Assembly: GCF_027286325.1 (NCBI RefSeq)
Contig: NZ_CP114588.1
Span: 2,740,102 to 2,804,101, forward strand
Direction: 5' to 3'
DNA length: 64,000 bases
DNA from: Salinivibrio kushneri
GTDB lineage: Bacteria; Pseudomonadota; Gammaproteobacteria; Enterobacterales; Vibrionaceae
In this document: positions 42,303-56,069 of the stretch, in pieces
Layout: the number at the start of each line of letters is the position of its first letter
Numbering within the stretch: position 1 is the first letter of the stretch
Notes under the pieces: generated by a model
The model's input: only the letters and a program-made list of their open reading frames with translations
Database searches by the model: none
Told to the model about the DNA's origin: nothing
Translations under genes and position numbers: made by a program

Positions 42303-43661
42303 CTACTTTTTTTTCGGCCGTTGCCAAGCCTCAATTGTCCTGGGTTTAGCACGAGTGATGATAAGTTGACCATCAGCGACATCTTTGCTGATGGTGCTGC
42401 CTGCCCCGACAGTCACCCCTTCACCAATCACGACCGGCGCCACCAGCTGGGAATCCGAACCAATAAAGGCATTATCTTTAATCACGGTTTTATGTTTATT
42501 GGCACCATCGTAATTACAAGTAATCACCCCAGCACCAATATTTACCCCTCGGCCGACCTCAGTATCACCCAGATAAGTCAGATGATTAGCCTTGGAGCCT
42601 TCACCCAAGTGAGACTTTTTCATCTCGACAAAGTTACCCACATGGGCATCTCGCGCCATCTCGGCGCCCGGACGCAACCGCGTGAACGGACCAACGGTAC
42701 AGTCTTCTCCGACACTGGCCCCTTCTATCACGCTGTACGGGCGCACCAATGTATTGTCATCAATCTCGCAATCAATCAGTACACTCCCGGCACCGATAGT
42801 CACGTTATCCCCTAAGGTCACACTCCCTTCGATAATCACATTGGCGTCGATGGTCACATCCTGTCCACATTGCAGCTGACCACGCAAGTCAAAACGGGCG
42901 GGATCTTTGAGCATTACACCACTGAGCAATAACTGTTCAGCCTGCATTTTTTGGTACTCTCGCTCCAGGCGCGAAAGCTGAAGGCGGTTATTCACCCCCT
43001 CCACTTCCACCGCACTCACAGGATGAACGGCTTGAATCGAGCGCCCTTGTTGATGCGCCAGAGCAATCACGTCAGTGAGATAAAACTCACCTTGTGCATT
43101 GTTGTTATCAAGCTGCGACAACCAATAACGTAAATCGCGTCCAGTGGCCACCAGCACACCGGTATTAATTTCAGTAATCGCAAGCTGGGTTTCAGTCGCA
43201 TCTTTTTGCTCAACAATCGCGACTACTTCCCCGTTTTCACGCACAATACGGCCATAGCCAGTCGGATCGTCCTGATGCACCGTTAATAGACCAATCCCGC
43301 CTTCAGGCTGCCCTTCTAGCAATCGGGTTAGGGTTTGCTCTGAAATCAAGGGCACATCGCCATACAGCACCAACACCTGTTCATCATCAGCAAAATGCGG
43401 CGCGGCTTGTTGCACGGCATGGCCGGTACCAAGCTGATCAGCCTGTAAGCACCAATTTACCGGTGAGTGCGCTAAAACGCGCTGCATTGTATCGCCACCA
43501 TGGCCATAAACTAGATGGATTTGCGAGGCGCCAAGGCCGTGACAGGTATCAATAACATGCTCAACCATTGGCTTGCCCGCCAGGGTATGAAGCACCTTAG
43601 GGGTTTGTGAATACATGCGCGTGCCCTTACCGGCCGCGAGAATAACTGCACTATATTGCAT
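42303..43661 (-). CDS. glmU: Bifunctional GlmU (acetyltransferase/uridylyltransferase)
   Basis: A 452-residue enzyme making UDP-GlcNAc from glucosamine-1-phosphate. The N-terminal pyrophosphorylase shows [28 protein letters not shown] and NTGV; the C-terminal left-handed beta helix has [39 protein letters not shown] and [14 protein letters not shown] at 43661 gives the family start [11 protein letters not shown] with GGAAAG before it; the longer frame to 43739 is not used. Confidence 0.97.
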   Translation of the reverse strand: MQYSAVILAAGKGTRMYSQTPKVLHTLAGKPMVEHVIDTCHGLGASQIHLVYGHGGDTMQRVLAHSPVNWCLQADQLGTGHAVQQAAPHFADDEQVLVLYGDVPLISEQTLTRLLEGQPEGGIGLLTVHQDDPTGYGRIVRENGEVVAIVEQKDATETQLAITEINTGVLVATGRDLRYWLSQLDNNNAQGEFYLTDVIALAHQQGRSIQAVHPVSAVEVEGVNNRLQLSRLEREYQKMQAEQLLLSGVMLKDPARFDLRGQLQCGQDVTIDANVIIEGSVTLGDNVTIGAGSVLIDCEIDDNTLVRPYSVIEGASVGEDCTVGPFTRLRPGAEMARDAHVGNFVEMKKSHLGEGSKANHLTYLGDTEVGRGVNIGAGVITCNYDGANKHKTVIKDNAFIGSDSQLVAPVVIGEGVTVGAGSTISKDVADGQLIITRAKPRTIEAWQRPKKK

Positions 43662-43768
43662 AGTCTTTCCGTGATAAAAGAGAGAGTTGTCTATTAAGTT
43701 GCCCTTAGTGTAACGCGTTTTAGCTTTCGCGCGAATCACAGCCTACAAGATGACCTTTGCAGATAATA

Positions 43769-43796
43769 AAAAAGCGACGCCGAAGCGTCGCTTTTA
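43769..43796. terminator. Terminator of the atp operon
   Basis: A 10-bp stem (AAAGCGACGC/GCGTCGCTTT) with loop CGAA has a T-tract on the minus strand after atpC. It also has Ts on the plus strand. Confidence 0.93.
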
Positions 43797-43816
43797 TTCT
43801 CACCGTAAGTGCCTGA

Positions 43817-44239
43817 TTAACGCTTGTGCTTGGTCAGCTCGATCACTCGAAGCTTCGCAATCGCCTTAGCCAGGTCACTGGCCGCTTGAGCAAAGTCGAC
43901 GTCTTTATGCTGATTGTGGATTTTATCCTCAGCGCGGCGCTTCGCTTCTTCCGCCTTAGCTTGGTCCAGTTCTTCACCACGAATTGCGGTGTCAGCCAGC
44001 ACAGTCACTGTGCCAGGCTGCACTTCAAGCGTGCCACCAGAGAGATAAATAATCTCCTCGCTACCGCCTTGTTTGACGATGCGAACCATGCCAGGCGTAA
44101 TAGCGGTCAGCAGCGGTGTGTGTCCTGCGTGAATACCCAGTTCACCTTCGCTACCGGTCACCTGAATATGCTCAGCACGACCAGAGAACAGTTGTCGCTC
44201 TGCACTGACCACATCCAGATGGAAGGTTATCGCTGCCAT
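43817..44239 (-). CDS. atpC: ATP synthase epsilon subunit
   Basis: A 140-residue F1 central-stalk subunit that couples rotation to catalysis and can brake hydrolysis. It has an N-terminal beta-sandwich ([29 protein letters not shown]) and a C-terminal two-helix hairpin ([17 protein letters not shown]). It is the last gene of atpIBEFHAGDC, 19 bases after atpD. Confidence 0.97.
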   Translation of the reverse strand: MAAITFHLDVVSAERQLFSGRAEHIQVTGSEGELGIHAGHTPLLTAITPGMVRIVKQGGSEEIIYLSGGTLEVQPGTVTVLADTAIRGEELDQAKAEEAKRRAEDKIHNQHKDVDFAQAASDLAKAIAKLRVIELTKHKR

Positions 44240-44258
44240 ATCGCCTCCTACTCAAGCC

Positions 44259-45677
<1,419 letters not shown>

Positions 45678-45698
45678 CTAGTTCGTTAACCCTTGCCT

Positions 45699-46565
45699 TT
45701 ACACCGCACTTGCGCCAGAAACAATTTCTGACAGCTCCTGGGTGATTGCAGCCTGACGGGCTTTGTTGTAAACCAACTGCAGATCATCAATCAGATTCCC
45801 CGCATTATCGGTCGCAGCTTTCATTGCCACCATACGTGCCGCTTGCTCACTGGCGAGGTTCTCTACCACACCTTGATACACTTGCGATTCGGCATAGCGA
45901 ACCAACAAGGTATCGAGCAACGGCTTCGGCTCAGGTTCATAGATATAATCCCAAGCGTGGCTGCGCTGCATCTCCTCGTCGTCTGACTTTGGCAAAGGCA
46001 GCAATTGATCGATCACTGGGGTCTGTACCATGGTGTTTTCAAATTTGTTGAAAACCAGGTACAAGCGGTCCAGCTCACCTTCATCATATTTTTTCAGCAT
46101 CACCCCAACGGTACCGATGAGGTCTTCCAGTACTGGGGTGTCACCCAGGCCAGAAGTTTGTGCGACTACATTTCCGCCATAACTGTTAAAGAAAGCGGTG
46201 GCTTTCGCCCCAACCAGTGCCATATCGATTTCGGCACCTTTTTGGCTCCAGCTTTCCATATCGTTGATGACACTTTTGAACAAGTTAATGTTCAAGCCAC
46301 CACACAGTCCGCGGTCAGTAGAAATGATGATGTAACCAACGCGCTTGGCTTCCCGCTCTTCCAAATAAGGATGGCGGTACTCCAAGTTACCCAGTGCAAG
46401 ATGACCGATCACTTTGCGCATAGTGACAGCGTATGGACGTGACGACTCCATGGCTTCTTGCGTTTTACGCATTTTGGAGGCTGCCACCATTTCCATCGCT
46501 TTAGTGATCTTCTGTGTGTTTTTCACACTTCCGATCTTATTACGAATCTCTTTTGCGCCGGCCAT
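45699..46565 (-). CDS. atpG: ATP synthase gamma subunit
   Basis: A 288-residue rotor-shaft subunit. The N-terminal helix ([31 protein letters not shown]) and the C-terminal helix ([39 protein letters not shown]) form the coiled coil inside the alpha-beta ring; a Rossmann-like domain lies between, with [10 protein letters not shown] near 85. Confidence 0.97.
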   Translation of the reverse strand: MAGAKEIRNKIGSVKNTQKITKAMEMVAASKMRKTQEAMESSRPYAVTMRKVIGHLALGNLEYRHPYLEEREAKRVGYIIISTDRGLCGGLNINLFKSVINDMESWSQKGAEIDMALVGAKATAFFNSYGGNVVAQTSGLGDTPVLEDLIGTVGVMLKKYDEGELDRLYLVFNKFENTMVQTPVIDQLLPLPKSDDEEMQRSHAWDYIYEPEPKPLLDTLLVRYAESQVYQGVVENLASEQAARMVAMKAATDNAGNLIDDLQLVYNKARQAAITQELSEIVSGASAV

Positions 46566-46611
46566 AGTTACTCTCCATTAGTGGGCGACCACCTAAGTGG
46601 TCACCTACGTG

Positions 46612-48153
46612 TTACCAAGTCTGGGTCGCTTTGAAGTCGTCCAACAGCTTTTTCAGCTGTGCTTCAACGTCATCGTTGTAAGCACCAGACTCTTCAATTT
46701 GAGCAGCCAGGTCAGCGTACTGGCTTTTCGCAAAGGCCAGTAAGGAACGTTCAAAGTCACCGATCTTGTTCAGCTCAACATCTTCCAAGTAGCCTTTTTC
46801 AGCCGCGAAGATCACCAACGCCTGCTCGAACACAGACATAGGCGCATATTGCATCTGCTTCATCAGCTCGGTCACTTTCTGACCGTGATCCAATTGCTTC
46901 TTGGTTGCGTCATCCAGATCAGAAGAGAACTGCGCAAACGCGGCAAGCTCACGATACTGTGCCAGTGCTGTACGGATACCGCCTGACAGTTTTTTCATGA
47001 TCTTGGTTTGTGCAGAGCCACCCACACGCGAAACCGAAATACCTGGGTCAACCGCTGGGCGAATACCCGCGTTAAACAACTCGGTTTGCAGGAAGATCTG
47101 ACCGTCGGTGATCGAGATAACGTTGGTCGGTACGAACGCCGATACGTCACCCGCTTGCGTTTCAATGATAGGCAGGGCGGTCAACGAACCGGTTTTGCCT
47201 TTCACTTCACCCTTAGTGAACTCTTCCACATAGTTGGCGTTAACACGTGCCGCACGCTCAAGAAGACGTGAGTGCAAGTAGAAAACGTCACCTGGGAAGG
47301 CTTCACGGCCTGGTGGACGACGCAACAATAGCGAGATCTGACGGTAAGCAACAGCTTGCTTAGACAAATCATCGTAGACAATCAGGGCATCTTCACCGCG
47401 GTCACGGAAGTACTCACCCATTGCACAACCCGCGTAAGGCGCGAGGTACTGCAGGGCAGCCGCTTCAGAGGCCGACGCCACCACCACGATGGTGTTTTTC
47501 AGTGCGTCATGCTCTTCTAATTTGCGAACCACGTTGGCAATGGTCGATGCTTTCTGACCGATCGCGACGTAAATAGAGTAGATACCAGAGTTTTTCTGGT
47601 TGATGATCGCATCGATCGCCAACGCCGTTTTACCGGTTTGGCGGTCACCGATGATCAGCTCACGCTGGCCTCGGCCGATAGGGATCATCGAGTCAACCGC
47701 TTTATAGCCAGTTTGTACAGGCTGATCAACCGATTGGCGTGCGATAACACCTGGGGCAATCACTTCGACTGGCGAGGTAGTTTTTGCCTCGATAGGCCCT
47801 TTGCCATCAATCGGCTCACCCAGAGTGTTCACCACGCGACCCAACAGTTCAGGGCCAGTGGGTACTTCGAGGATACGGCCCGTACCCGTTACCTTCATGC
47901 CTTCTTGCAGGTCCGAGTATGGACCCATTACAACCGCACCGACTGAGTCACGCTCAAGGTTCAATGCAAGTGCATAGCGGTTGCCAGGCAGTTCAATCAT
48001 TTCACCTTGCATCGCATCAGCAAGGCCGTGAATGCGAATGATACCGTCGCTGACTGACACGATGGTACCTTCGTTGCGCGCTTCACTCACAACGTCGAAT
48101 TTTTCGATACGTTGTTTGATCAGATCGCTAATTTCCGTGGAATTAAGTTGCAT
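46612..48153 (-). CDS. atpA: ATP synthase alpha subunit
   Basis: A 513-residue noncatalytic nucleotide-binding F1 subunit. Walker A is GDRQTGKTA (near residue 170) and the Walker B region VYDDLSKQA follows; the alpha-type arginine finger lies in VSRVGGSAQ near 372. ATG at 48153 gives the family start MQLNSTEIS; the frame extends to 48186 into the atpH end but lacks support. Confidence 0.98.
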   Translation of the reverse strand: MQLNSTEISDLIKQRIEKFDVVSEARNEGTIVSVSDGIIRIHGLADAMQGEMIELPGNRYALALNLERDSVGAVVMGPYSDLQEGMKVTGTGRILEVPTGPELLGRVVNTLGEPIDGKGPIEAKTTSPVEVIAPGVIARQSVDQPVQTGYKAVDSMIPIGRGQRELIIGDRQTGKTALAIDAIINQKNSGIYSIYVAIGQKASTIANVVRKLEEHDALKNTIVVVASASEAAALQYLAPYAGCAMGEYFRDRGEDALIVYDDLSKQAVAYRQISLLLRRPPGREAFPGDVFYLHSRLLERAARVNANYVEEFTKGEVKGKTGSLTALPIIETQAGDVSAFVPTNVISITDGQIFLQTELFNAGIRPAVDPGISVSRVGGSAQTKIMKKLSGGIRTALAQYRELAAFAQFSSDLDDATKKQLDHGQKVTELMKQMQYAPMSVFEQALVIFAAEKGYLEDVELNKIGDFERSLLAFAKSQYADLAAQIEESGAYNDDVEAQLKKLLDDFKATQTW

Positions 48154-48169
48154 GCTCCAATTCCCCAAA

Positions 48170-48703
48170 TCAAGACTGCAATGCATCGCTCAGGCGGCGC
48201 ATACGGCCACTTACTGAGTTATCGATGACCAAGTCTCCAGCTCGAATAATAACCCCGGCAACCAGGGTTTCGTCTACACTACAGTTCAGCTTTACTTTGC
48301 GCTCAAGACGCGCGGCGAGCTTGTCACTGATGGCTTGTTGTTGCTCTTCGGAAAGAGCCGTCGCTGAAATCACTTGAACTTCAACTTCTTTTTCCAGTTC
48401 CAAACGCATTGCGAGGAACTGTTCACAAACCTCAGGAAGAGCTTTTAAGCGCTTGTTTTCAGCCATCACCTTAATCAGGTTTTGACCAAAAGCATTGAGC
48501 TGATCACCGCCAACTGTGATGAACATCTCTGCCAATGTGTCAGCAGAAAAAGAAGCGTCCAACATATGTTGAACACGTTCATCACGGGCAATCTCAGCAG
48601 TAAAGGCGAGCATTTCAGCCCATTGAGCTAACTCGCCTTTTTCTACCGCAAAATCAAAGGCTGCTTTCGCGTAGGGGCGAGCGAGTGTTGTCAGTTCAGA
48701 CAT
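48170..48703 (-). CDS. atpH: ATP synthase delta subunit
   Basis: A 177-residue F1 stalk subunit that holds the b dimer to the alpha subunits. Recognisable are the N-terminal [14 protein letters not shown] and C-terminal [22 protein letters not shown] motifs. It lies 16 bases before atpA and 15 after atpF. Confidence 0.96.
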   Translation of the reverse strand: MSELTTLARPYAKAAFDFAVEKGELAQWAEMLAFTAEIARDERVQHMLDASFSADTLAEMFITVGGDQLNAFGQNLIKVMAENKRLKALPEVCEQFLAMRLELEKEVEVQVISATALSEEQQQAISDKLAARLERKVKLNCSVDETLVAGVIIRAGDLVIDNSVSGRMRRLSDALQS

Positions 48704-48718
48704 TGCTGCCCCTCCTTG

Positions 48719-49189
48719 TTACAGTTCTGCAGTGATTTTATCGAGAAGATCTTTATGAGCGTTCTCATCAATAGAGCGCTCAATAATTTTCTCGGCACCA
48801 ATAACAGCGAGCGATGCAACTTGCTTACGCAGCTCATCGCGAGCACGGTTACGTTCGGCTTCTAGCTCGGCTTTACCCTGATTGAGGATATTGTCGCGCT
48901 CAGCAGCCGCTTCAGCACGCGCCTCATCGAGGATCTGTGCTTTGCGCTTATTGGCCTGCTCGATAATGTCAGTTGCGTTGCGCTTCGCTTCTTTCAATTG
49001 ATCAGAAGCATTCGCCTGGGCCAAATCCAGGTCTTTGGCGGCGCGATCAGCCGCCGCGAGACCGTCAGCGATTTTTTTCTGACGTTCTTCAATCGCTTGC
49101 ATCAATGGTGGCCATACATATTTCATGCAGAACCACACAAAGATAGTGAACGCGATTGCCTGGCCTAGCAGAGTTGCGTTGATATTCAC
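48719..49189 (-). CDS. atpF: ATP synthase b subunit
   Basis: A 156-residue peripheral-stalk protein. One N-terminal membrane helix ([25 protein letters not shown]) is followed by a long charged alpha-helix that dimerises. Length equals E. coli AtpF. Confidence 0.97.
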   Translation of the reverse strand: MNINATLLGQAIAFTIFVWFCMKYVWPPLMQAIEERQKKIADGLAAADRAAKDLDLAQANASDQLKEAKRNATDIIEQANKRKAQILDEARAEAAAERDNILNQGKAELEAERNRARDELRKQVASLAVIGAEKIIERSIDENAHKDLLDKITAEL

Positions 49190-49241
49190 AACGGCGCCTC
49201 CTTAATCATAAGCTAAAGGGTCTGTTCAGCTATTAGCCAGT

Positions 49242-49535
<294 letters not shown>

Positions 49536-49563
49536 CTAACAAATTGCTTTCTAAAAAATGTCA

Positions 49564-50355
<792 letters not shown>

Positions 50356-50360
50356 TCATC

Positions 50361-50750
50361 CTATTTGTTGTTGTTAATGAATAAAACTGGCGCGAGGATA
50401 TTAATCCCTAATGCCAGCAAATAGGCCAGTTTGAGGGGAAGCAATTCCACCTCGACATACAGGTAAGCAAGGACAAACAAGACGACAGTCAGTGAAATTT
50501 TTAACACTTCACCGCCAAAGAAGGACGCGACTACGAATCTCGCAGCTCTTGCCCCACTAAAAAGGAAAGCACACGCCGCAAACGCAGCATTGGCAACCAC
50601 AAAGATGCCTCCACCGATCAGCGCGGATTTTCCCCAGTCGACATTGATAGCAAGCGCCATCACGATTGCCGTTGCTAATACGACGCCAGCTTGCAAAAGC
50701 ACCAATTTTGTCGCGATTTCACGACCCGGCCGCGCGAGCGTCGATACCAT
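50361..50750 (-). CDS. atpI: ATP synthase accessory protein AtpI
   Basis: A 129-residue membrane protein with four hydrophobic helices, first gene of the atp operon. AtpI is thought to help assemble the c-ring and is dispensable in E. coli. ATG at 50750 gives MVSTLARPGREIATKLVLLQ; the frame extends upstream to 50927 through the operon promoter, which rules that start out. Confidence 0.92.
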   Translation of the reverse strand: MVSTLARPGREIATKLVLLQAGVVLATAIVMALAINVDWGKSALIGGGIFVVANAAFAACAFLFSGARAARFVVASFFGGEVLKISLTVVLFVLAYLYVEVELLPLKLAYLLALGINILAPVLFINNNK

Positions 50751-50810
50751 GTATTTGTTCCTCGATTCCGTTCCACTTAGCACTGTTGCCGTGCTGGGAA
50801 AACAGCAAAA

Positions 50811-50838
50811 ATTATACGTTTCGCCCCAACTAATGCAA
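50811..50838 (-). promoter_or_regulatory. atp operon promoter
   Basis: On the minus strand TTGCAT (50833-50838), 16 bases and a perfect TATAAT (50811-50816) lie about 60 bases before atpI. Confidence 0.78.
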
Positions 50839-50930
50839 TCGCATCGATGTAAAAAAGCGGGGAAAATTTTACAACAGAGTAACCTGATCACAGTAAGCGC
50901 TTTTATGTAACAAAAAGCGAATGGCATAGG

Positions 50931-51821
50931 TCACATTTCTTCGTCGAAAATTGCAAGAATTTGCGCTAATTTTTCAGATTCTTCAAAATTAATCACCAAT
51001 TTCCCACTACCGTTTTTCTGTTGTGTTAACGCGACACTGGCCCCGAGCTTATCGCCAAGTCGTTGCTGGAGCGCTTCGACTTCAGGTGATAATTTAGGCT
51101 TTTCCGTTTCAACAGGAGGCGAAAGCATCTTTTTTACTAGTTTTTCTATCTGGCGAACCGTCATTTTTTTATTGACGGCGGTCAGCGCCGCATCGATTTG
51201 TGCGTCGCCTTCGAGCGCCAGCAGGGCACGTGCGTGACCCATCTCGAGTTGTTTGTTAAGCAGCAGTTGCCGCACGCCGGACTCCAACCCATTTAATCTC
51301 AGTAGATTACTAATGGTGGCCCGAGATTTACCGAGTGACTCCGCCAACTGTTGGTGAGTCAGTTCAAATTCGTCGACCAAGCGCGCGAGTGCCTGGGCTT
51401 CTTCCATCGCATTCAGGTTCTCGCGCTGGATATTCTCAATCAAGGCCACCGCACTGGCGACCTTATCACTCATCTCGCGCACCAAGCAGGGGACATTGTT
51501 GAGCCCGGCTTGCTTAGCGGCACGCCAGCGACGCTCACCGGCAATGATCTCATAGCGCCCGGCTGCCACTTGACGGACAACCAAAGGCTGAATAATACCT
51601 TGCGCGCGGATGGACTCGGTTAATTCTTCCAGCGCCTCTTCCGCCATACCTTGACGTGGCTGATACTGACCTGGCTCCAACGCAGTAACGAGCAACTGCT
51701 GTAATTCGCTGTTACTCGTATTGGTGGACTCAGGGGAAGCTTGGGTGGATGACTGTGCATGTGCACTGGTCGCCAACAAGGCATCCAGGCCCTTTCCAAG
51801 ACCGCGTTTCGCTGAATTCAT
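50931..51821 (-). CDS. parB: Chromosome partitioning protein ParB
   Basis: A 296-residue CTP-dependent DNA clamp that loads at parS and works with ParA to segregate the origin. It shows the N-terminal RGLGKGLDALL box, the CTP-binding GERRWRAAKQAG near residue 118, the HTH (LTHQQLAESLGKSRATISNLLRL) and a C-terminal dimer domain. I saw no full parS site in the window. Confidence 0.97.
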   Translation of the reverse strand: MNSAKRGLGKGLDALLATSAHAQSSTQASPESTNTSNSELQQLLVTALEPGQYQPRQGMAEEALEELTESIRAQGIIQPLVVRQVAAGRYEIIAGERRWRAAKQAGLNNVPCLVREMSDKVASAVALIENIQRENLNAMEEAQALARLVDEFELTHQQLAESLGKSRATISNLLRLNGLESGVRQLLLNKQLEMGHARALLALEGDAQIDAALTAVNKKMTVRQIEKLVKKMLSPPVETEKPKLSPEVEALQQRLGDKLGASVALTQQKNGSGKLVINFEESEKLAQILAIFDEEM

Positions 51822-51829
51822 TGTTTTCC

Positions 51830-52627
51830 TCAGGCATTGACAGCGTCTGGCGAGGAGCGTGCTTGCTCTTCGCGACGCAAGATTTCACCCGCAAGGGCGA
51901 GGTAGGCTTTGGCACCGCTCGATAATTTGTCGTAGTACATGGCGGGTCGGCCATGACTTGGCGCTTCCGCTAGCCGCACGTTGCGAGGAATCACCGTACG
52001 ATACACCTTATCACCGAAGTGTTTTTTGATCTGATCCGATACTTCGGTCGCTAATCGGTTACGCGGATCGTACATGGTGCGCAGCACCCCTTCCACGTGA
52101 AGCTCTGCGTTGACCACACTGGCCAGCTTGCTGATGGTATCCATCAATGCGGTTAACCCCTCTAGGGCAAAGTACTCACACTGCATGGGAACCAACACAG
52201 AATTGGCAGCGGTCATTGCGTTGATAGTCAGCAAGTTGAGTGAGGGTGGGCAGTCGATAAAAATATAATCATAGCGGTCCACCACAGGCTCTAACATGGT
52301 GCGCAGGCGAACTTCGCGAGCGAAGACTTCCATCAGCTTAATTTCCGCCGCGGTCACGTCGCCATTGGCGGCAATCAGGTGATAGCTGCCTGCCGTGTCT
52401 TCCACCACCACTTGCTCAAACGGTGTGTCTTCAATTAAGAGGTCGTAGGCGGTGGCATGGACATCGTATTTATCCACCCCACTGGCCATGGTCGCGTTAC
52501 CCTGTGGGTCTAAATCAATCAGTAGCACCTTGCGATTAGTGGCAGCCAGTGACGCTGCAAGGTTGACACTGGTGGTGGTTTTTCCCACGCCGCCTTTTTG
52601 GTTTGCTACCGCGATAACTTTACCCAC
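51830..52627 (-). CDS. parA: Chromosome partitioning ATPase ParA
   Basis: A 265-residue deviant Walker-type ATPase (Soj family). The deviant Walker A is KGGVGKTTTSVNLA at about residues 11-24; DLDPQGNAT and IDCPPSLNLLTINA follow. The start codon is GTG at 52627. It overlaps neither neighbour and lies eight bases before parB. Confidence 0.96.
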   Translation of the reverse strand: MGKVIAVANQKGGVGKTTTSVNLAASLAATNRKVLLIDLDPQGNATMASGVDKYDVHATAYDLLIEDTPFEQVVVEDTAGSYHLIAANGDVTAAEIKLMEVFAREVRLRTMLEPVVDRYDYIFIDCPPSLNLLTINAMTAANSVLVPMQCEYFALEGLTALMDTISKLASVVNAELHVEGVLRTMYDPRNRLATEVSDQIKKHFGDKVYRTVIPRNVRLAEAPSHGRPAMYYDKLSSGAKAYLALAGEILRREEQARSSPDAVNA

Positions 52628-52640
52628 GTGCTCTCGACCT

Positions 52641-53267
52641 CTATTCGTTACTCTTTGCTCTCAAGATTACTAGATGACGCGCCCCTTCCAATCCCGGTAC
52701 CTTCAAAGCTTTGATATCGGTCACAGAACAAGCAGCAGGCAAGGCATCCAGCTCCTGCTGGTCCACTTGCCCTTTCAGCGCGTAAAATTGTCCCTCTGCG
52801 TGAGGGAGATGTTGGCACCAGCTCACCATATCGTTCATCGACGCAAACGCACGGCTCAATACGCCATCAAAGCCATTATCGGGGATAAAGTCCTCGACGC
52901 GGCTTTGCACCGGCGTGACATTGTCTATCTCTAGTTCGTGCAACACTTGGCGAATGAAGCGGATCCGTTTCCCTAAACTGTCTAGCAAGGTGAAGTGTTT
53001 ATCCGGATTCGCGATAGCCAGAGGAATACCTGGTAATCCTGGACCTGTCCCCACATCGATAAAATGATCACCGTCAAGATGGGGGGAAACAACCAAACTA
53101 TCAAGAATATGTTTCACCACCATGTCTTCGGGACGACGGACAGATGTCAAGTTGTACGCTTTGTTCCATTTATCCAACAGGCGAACATACGCGAGAAGCT
53201 GCGCTTGTTGTTGCGAGGACAAAGCCAAGCCTGCTTTTGCAAGCCCTTGTTGTAGTTGTGATTCCAT
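52641..53267 (-). CDS. rsmG: 16S rRNA (guanine527-N7)-methyltransferase
   Basis: A 208-residue RsmG (GidB) enzyme that makes m7G527 in 16S rRNA; its loss gives low-level streptomycin resistance in E. coli. The SAM motif [15 protein letters not shown] is near residue 72 and [11 protein letters not shown] near 135. Its ATG directly follows the mnmG stop codon. Confidence 0.97.
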   Translation of the reverse strand: MESQLQQGLAKAGLALSSQQQAQLLAYVRLLDKWNKAYNLTSVRRPEDMVVKHILDSLVVSPHLDGDHFIDVGTGPGLPGIPLAIANPDKHFTLLDSLGKRIRFIRQVLHELEIDNVTPVQSRVEDFIPDNGFDGVLSRAFASMNDMVSWCQHLPHAEGQFYALKGQVDQQELDALPAACSVTDIKALKVPGLEGARHLVILRAKSNE

Positions 53268-55157
53268 TTATGCGCCTTTCTTCAGCATGCCTTGTTTTTT
53301 CAAGTGCACGAGCAAAATGGAGATCGCAGCAGGTGTCACGCCAGAAATACGAGATGCTTTGCCGACGGTTTCCGGACGTGCATCGGCAAGCTTCCCTTTC
53401 ACCTCATTGGACAAGCCTTTGATTTGCTCGTAATCAAGGTCAGTTGGCAGTGCCGTATGCTCATGACGCTGCGACTTGGCGATTTCGTCCTGCTGACGGT
53501 CGATGTAACCGGCATATTTCACTTGGATCTCCACTTGCTCACTGGCTTGCGTGTCTTGATGGGCCGGACCAAATGTTGGTAACGCCACAATATCTTGATA
53601 ACGCAGCTCGGGACGACGGAGTAAATCTTCGCCATTAGCTTCACGCGCTAAGGGGGTTTTTAACATGGCGTTAAGTGCAGTGACGTCGTCCGAGTGGGGA
53701 TGGATCCAAGTGCCGCGCAGGCGCTGACGCTCTTGCTCCATGTTTTCCATTTTCTGGTTGAAACGCGCCCAGCGCGCATCGTCGACCAAACCAAGCTCTC
53801 GCCCTTTTTCGGTCAAACGCATATCAGCGTTATCTTCACGCAGCAGCAAGCGATACTCGGCGCGAGAGGTAAACATACGGTAAGGTTCTTGGGTGCCCAT
53901 GGTAGAAAGATCGTCGATCAGTACGCCCATGTAGGCTTGATCGCGACGTGGGCTCCAGCCCTCTTTTCCTTGTGCTTGTAATGCAGCGTTGCACCCAGCC
54001 AGCAAACCTTGCGCGCCAGCTTCTTCATAACCGGTGGTGCCGTTAATTTGCCCCGCAAAGAACAAGCCATCAATGAATTTGGTTTCTAGGGTTTGCTTGA
54101 GATCGCGTGGATCGAAAAAATCATACTCGATCGCATAGCCAGGGCGGATCACTTTGGCGTTTTCAAACCCTTTGATCGACTGGATAATTCCCATTTGCAC
54201 ATCAAAAGGCAAGCTGGTGGAAATACCATTCGGATACAATTCGTTACTGGTCAACCCTTCAGGCTCAACAAAAATTTGGTGTTTGTCTTTGTCGGCAAAA
54301 CGCATCACCTTGTCTTCAATCGACGGACAATAACGCGGCCCAATGCCTTCAATTACACCAGAATACATCGGACTGCGAGAAAGGTTTTCGCGGATAACGT
54401 CATGCGTTCTTTCATTGGTATAGGTGATGAAGCACGGGATTTGTTGCGGGTGCTGCTGAACATTTCCCATGAATGAAAATACCGGGCAAGGTGTATCACC
54501 ATGTTGGGTTTGCATCACAGAAAAATCGACCGAGCGGGCGTCAATGCGCGGAGGTGTGCCGGTTTTCAATCGATCAACGCGAAACGGTAATGCACGCAAA
54601 CGATCCGCGAGTTTGTTTGATGGTGGATCCCCGGCACGTCCCCCAGAGTAATTATCCATACCGATGTGGATTTTCCCACCTAAAAAAGTTCCGACCGTCA
54701 GCACAACCGTGGTCGCGCTGAACTTCAGCCCCATTTCTGTTTCTACGCCAGTCACACGATCTTGCTCGACGATCAGGTCGACCACGGCTTGTTGAAACAA
54801 AGAAAGGTTCGGTGTGTTCTCTAGGGTATGGCGGATCGCCGCTTTGTAAAGTGCCCGATCGGCTTGAGCCCGCGTCGCGCGTACTGCCGGTCCTTTAGAT
54901 GCATTCAGCGTTCTAAACTGGATCCCACCTTTGTCGGTGGCTTGGGCCATAGCACCACCCAAAGCATCAATTTCTTTTACCAGGTGTCCTTTCCCGATCC
55001 CGCCAATCGCGGGGTTGCACGACATCTGTCCCAAGGTGTCGATATTATGGGTCAACAACAGTGTTCTTTGATTCATCCGAGCCGCAGCCAGTGCCGCTTC
55101 GGTACCAGCATGGCCACCACCCACAACGATGACGTCAAAGTGATCCTGGTAAAACAT
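53268..55157 (-). CDS. mnmG: tRNA U34 modification enzyme MnmG (GidA)
   Basis: A 629-residue FAD protein that with MnmE adds carboxymethylaminomethyl groups to wobble uridine. The FAD motif [18 protein letters not shown] is at the N-terminus; [22 protein letters not shown] and the C-terminal helical MnmE-binding domain are present. ATG at 55157 gives the family start [15 protein letters not shown] and the exact E. coli length. It lies immediately beside oriC, transcribed away from it. Confidence 0.98.
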   Translation of the reverse strand: MFYQDHFDVIVVGGGHAGTEAALAAARMNQRTLLLTHNIDTLGQMSCNPAIGGIGKGHLVKEIDALGGAMAQATDKGGIQFRTLNASKGPAVRATRAQADRALYKAAIRHTLENTPNLSLFQQAVVDLIVEQDRVTGVETEMGLKFSATTVVLTVGTFLGGKIHIGMDNYSGGRAGDPPSNKLADRLRALPFRVDRLKTGTPPRIDARSVDFSVMQTQHGDTPCPVFSFMGNVQQHPQQIPCFITYTNERTHDVIRENLSRSPMYSGVIEGIGPRYCPSIEDKVMRFADKDKHQIFVEPEGLTSNELYPNGISTSLPFDVQMGIIQSIKGFENAKVIRPGYAIEYDFFDPRDLKQTLETKFIDGLFFAGQINGTTGYEEAGAQGLLAGCNAALQAQGKEGWSPRRDQAYMGVLIDDLSTMGTQEPYRMFTSRAEYRLLLREDNADMRLTEKGRELGLVDDARWARFNQKMENMEQERQRLRGTWIHPHSDDVTALNAMLKTPLAREANGEDLLRRPELRYQDIVALPTFGPAHQDTQASEQVEIQVKYAGYIDRQQDEIAKSQRHEHTALPTDLDYEQIKGLSNEVKGKLADARPETVGKASRISGVTPAAISILLVHLKKQGMLKKGA

Positions 55158-55249
55158 GATTAAAGCCTCAACCTGGTTAAGTGTTTGCGCATGAACTAAG
55201 CAAAAGGGGCGACATTCTAGCGCTTTTTCTGCCAACAGGGAACCAAACC

Positions 55250-55530
55250 TTGATCCGGATCGTTAGCGTGCACTGGCTTTATATATATAAGATCTTTATA
55301 TAGATCTTTTGTTAGATCTACTATTAGGGAAAGGGATCCTAGTGGATAACTCAAAAAAGATCATTGAGATCAAGGATCTTGAAACGATCACTTTTTGTGG
55401 GTGGCCTTGGATCCGATCCTGTATCACCTGGGATCAAAATGGGTAGTTATCCACATAGGGGGGCGAGCGTGAAAAGTATTAAATGGATAACTAAAGGAAG
55501 ATCACTGGGTTATTCCTTAGTTATCCACAG
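55250..55530. other. oriC: Chromosomal replication origin oriC
   Basis: This stretch between mnmG and mioC is noncoding and closely follows the E. coli oriC plan. An AT-rich unwinding region holds three GATCT repeats spaced exactly 12 bases (55291, 55303, 55315). DnaA-box-like 9-mers are AGTGGATAA (55341), TTATCCACA (55447), AATGGATAA (55482) and TTATCCACA (55521). I count about 14 GATC sites for Dam methylation and SeqA. The small open frame at 55364 is not a gene. Confidence 0.96.
55291..55326. repeat. AT-rich repeats of the DNA unwinding element
   Basis: Three direct repeats begin GATCTTTATATA, GATCTTTTGTTA and GATCTACTATTA. They match the L, M and R 13-mers of E. coli oriC in form and are preceded by an alternating TATATATA run at 55280-55288. 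Confidence 0.9.
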
Positions 55531-55550
55531 TCTGACTGGTTGTTTTTTGT

Positions 55551-56003
55551 TCACTTGAGCGCGTGTAGCTGTGGCTCCCAGTCTATCAACCAGCGTTCGG
55601 CTTCATCTTCTGGGACCGGATGCGCTTGAATATCGATATCAATACGCTCACCGACTTTAATGGCGCCCAAATCTTGTAATAGCGCATCGGCTTTCATCCC
55701 GGCTTCGCAAAACGTATCGTAGCTAGAGTCACCAATTCCGACCACGCCATAGTGTACGTCGCGTAGCATCGGGCGCTCGGTAAGCAATTGCTCCATTAAG
55801 GGGGCGATGCTGTCTGGAAAGTCTCCCGCACCATGGGTTGAGGTGACGATCAGTAGGGTAGTGGCACCGAGTACATCATCAATGATCCCCTCGTTGACAA
55901 CCTGAGGGTGATGGCCTTTTGCTTGCAAGAGATCCGCGAGATGATCGCCAACATATTCAGCGCCGCCTAGGGTACTGCCAGTAATAATAGTGATAGTTGC
56001 CAT
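55551..56003 (-). CDS. mioC: Flavodoxin-like protein MioC
   Basis: A 150-residue FMN-binding flavodoxin-like protein, needed for biotin synthase activity in E. coli extracts. The phosphate loop TGSTLGGAEYV is near residue 9 and SSTHGAGD-like TSTHGAGDFP near 55. It is transcribed toward oriC, the same arrangement as in E. coli, where its transcription can affect initiation. Confidence 0.95.
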   Translation of the reverse strand: MATITIITGSTLGGAEYVGDHLADLLQAKGHHPQVVNEGIIDDVLGATTLLIVTSTHGAGDFPDSIAPLMEQLLTERPMLRDVHYGVVGIGDSSYDTFCEAGMKADALLQDLGAIKVGERIDIDIQAHPVPEDEAERWLIDWEPQLHALK

Positions 56004-56069
56004 GCTTTCCTCATCGTTAAGGTATTCATCCCTAGTATTTAGACCTTACCTCAAGGAGTCAATCTCCGC

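Noticed and set aside
50931..55157. parS site near parAB
   Set aside because: I looked for GTTTCACGTGAAAC-type palindromes; ATGTTTCACCACCAT near 53108 and several CACGTG cores do not fit. The parS sites are probably outside the window.
55364..55558. 64-codon open frame in oriC
   Set aside because: The region is fully explained by DnaA boxes and GATC sites, and no ribosome-binding site is present.
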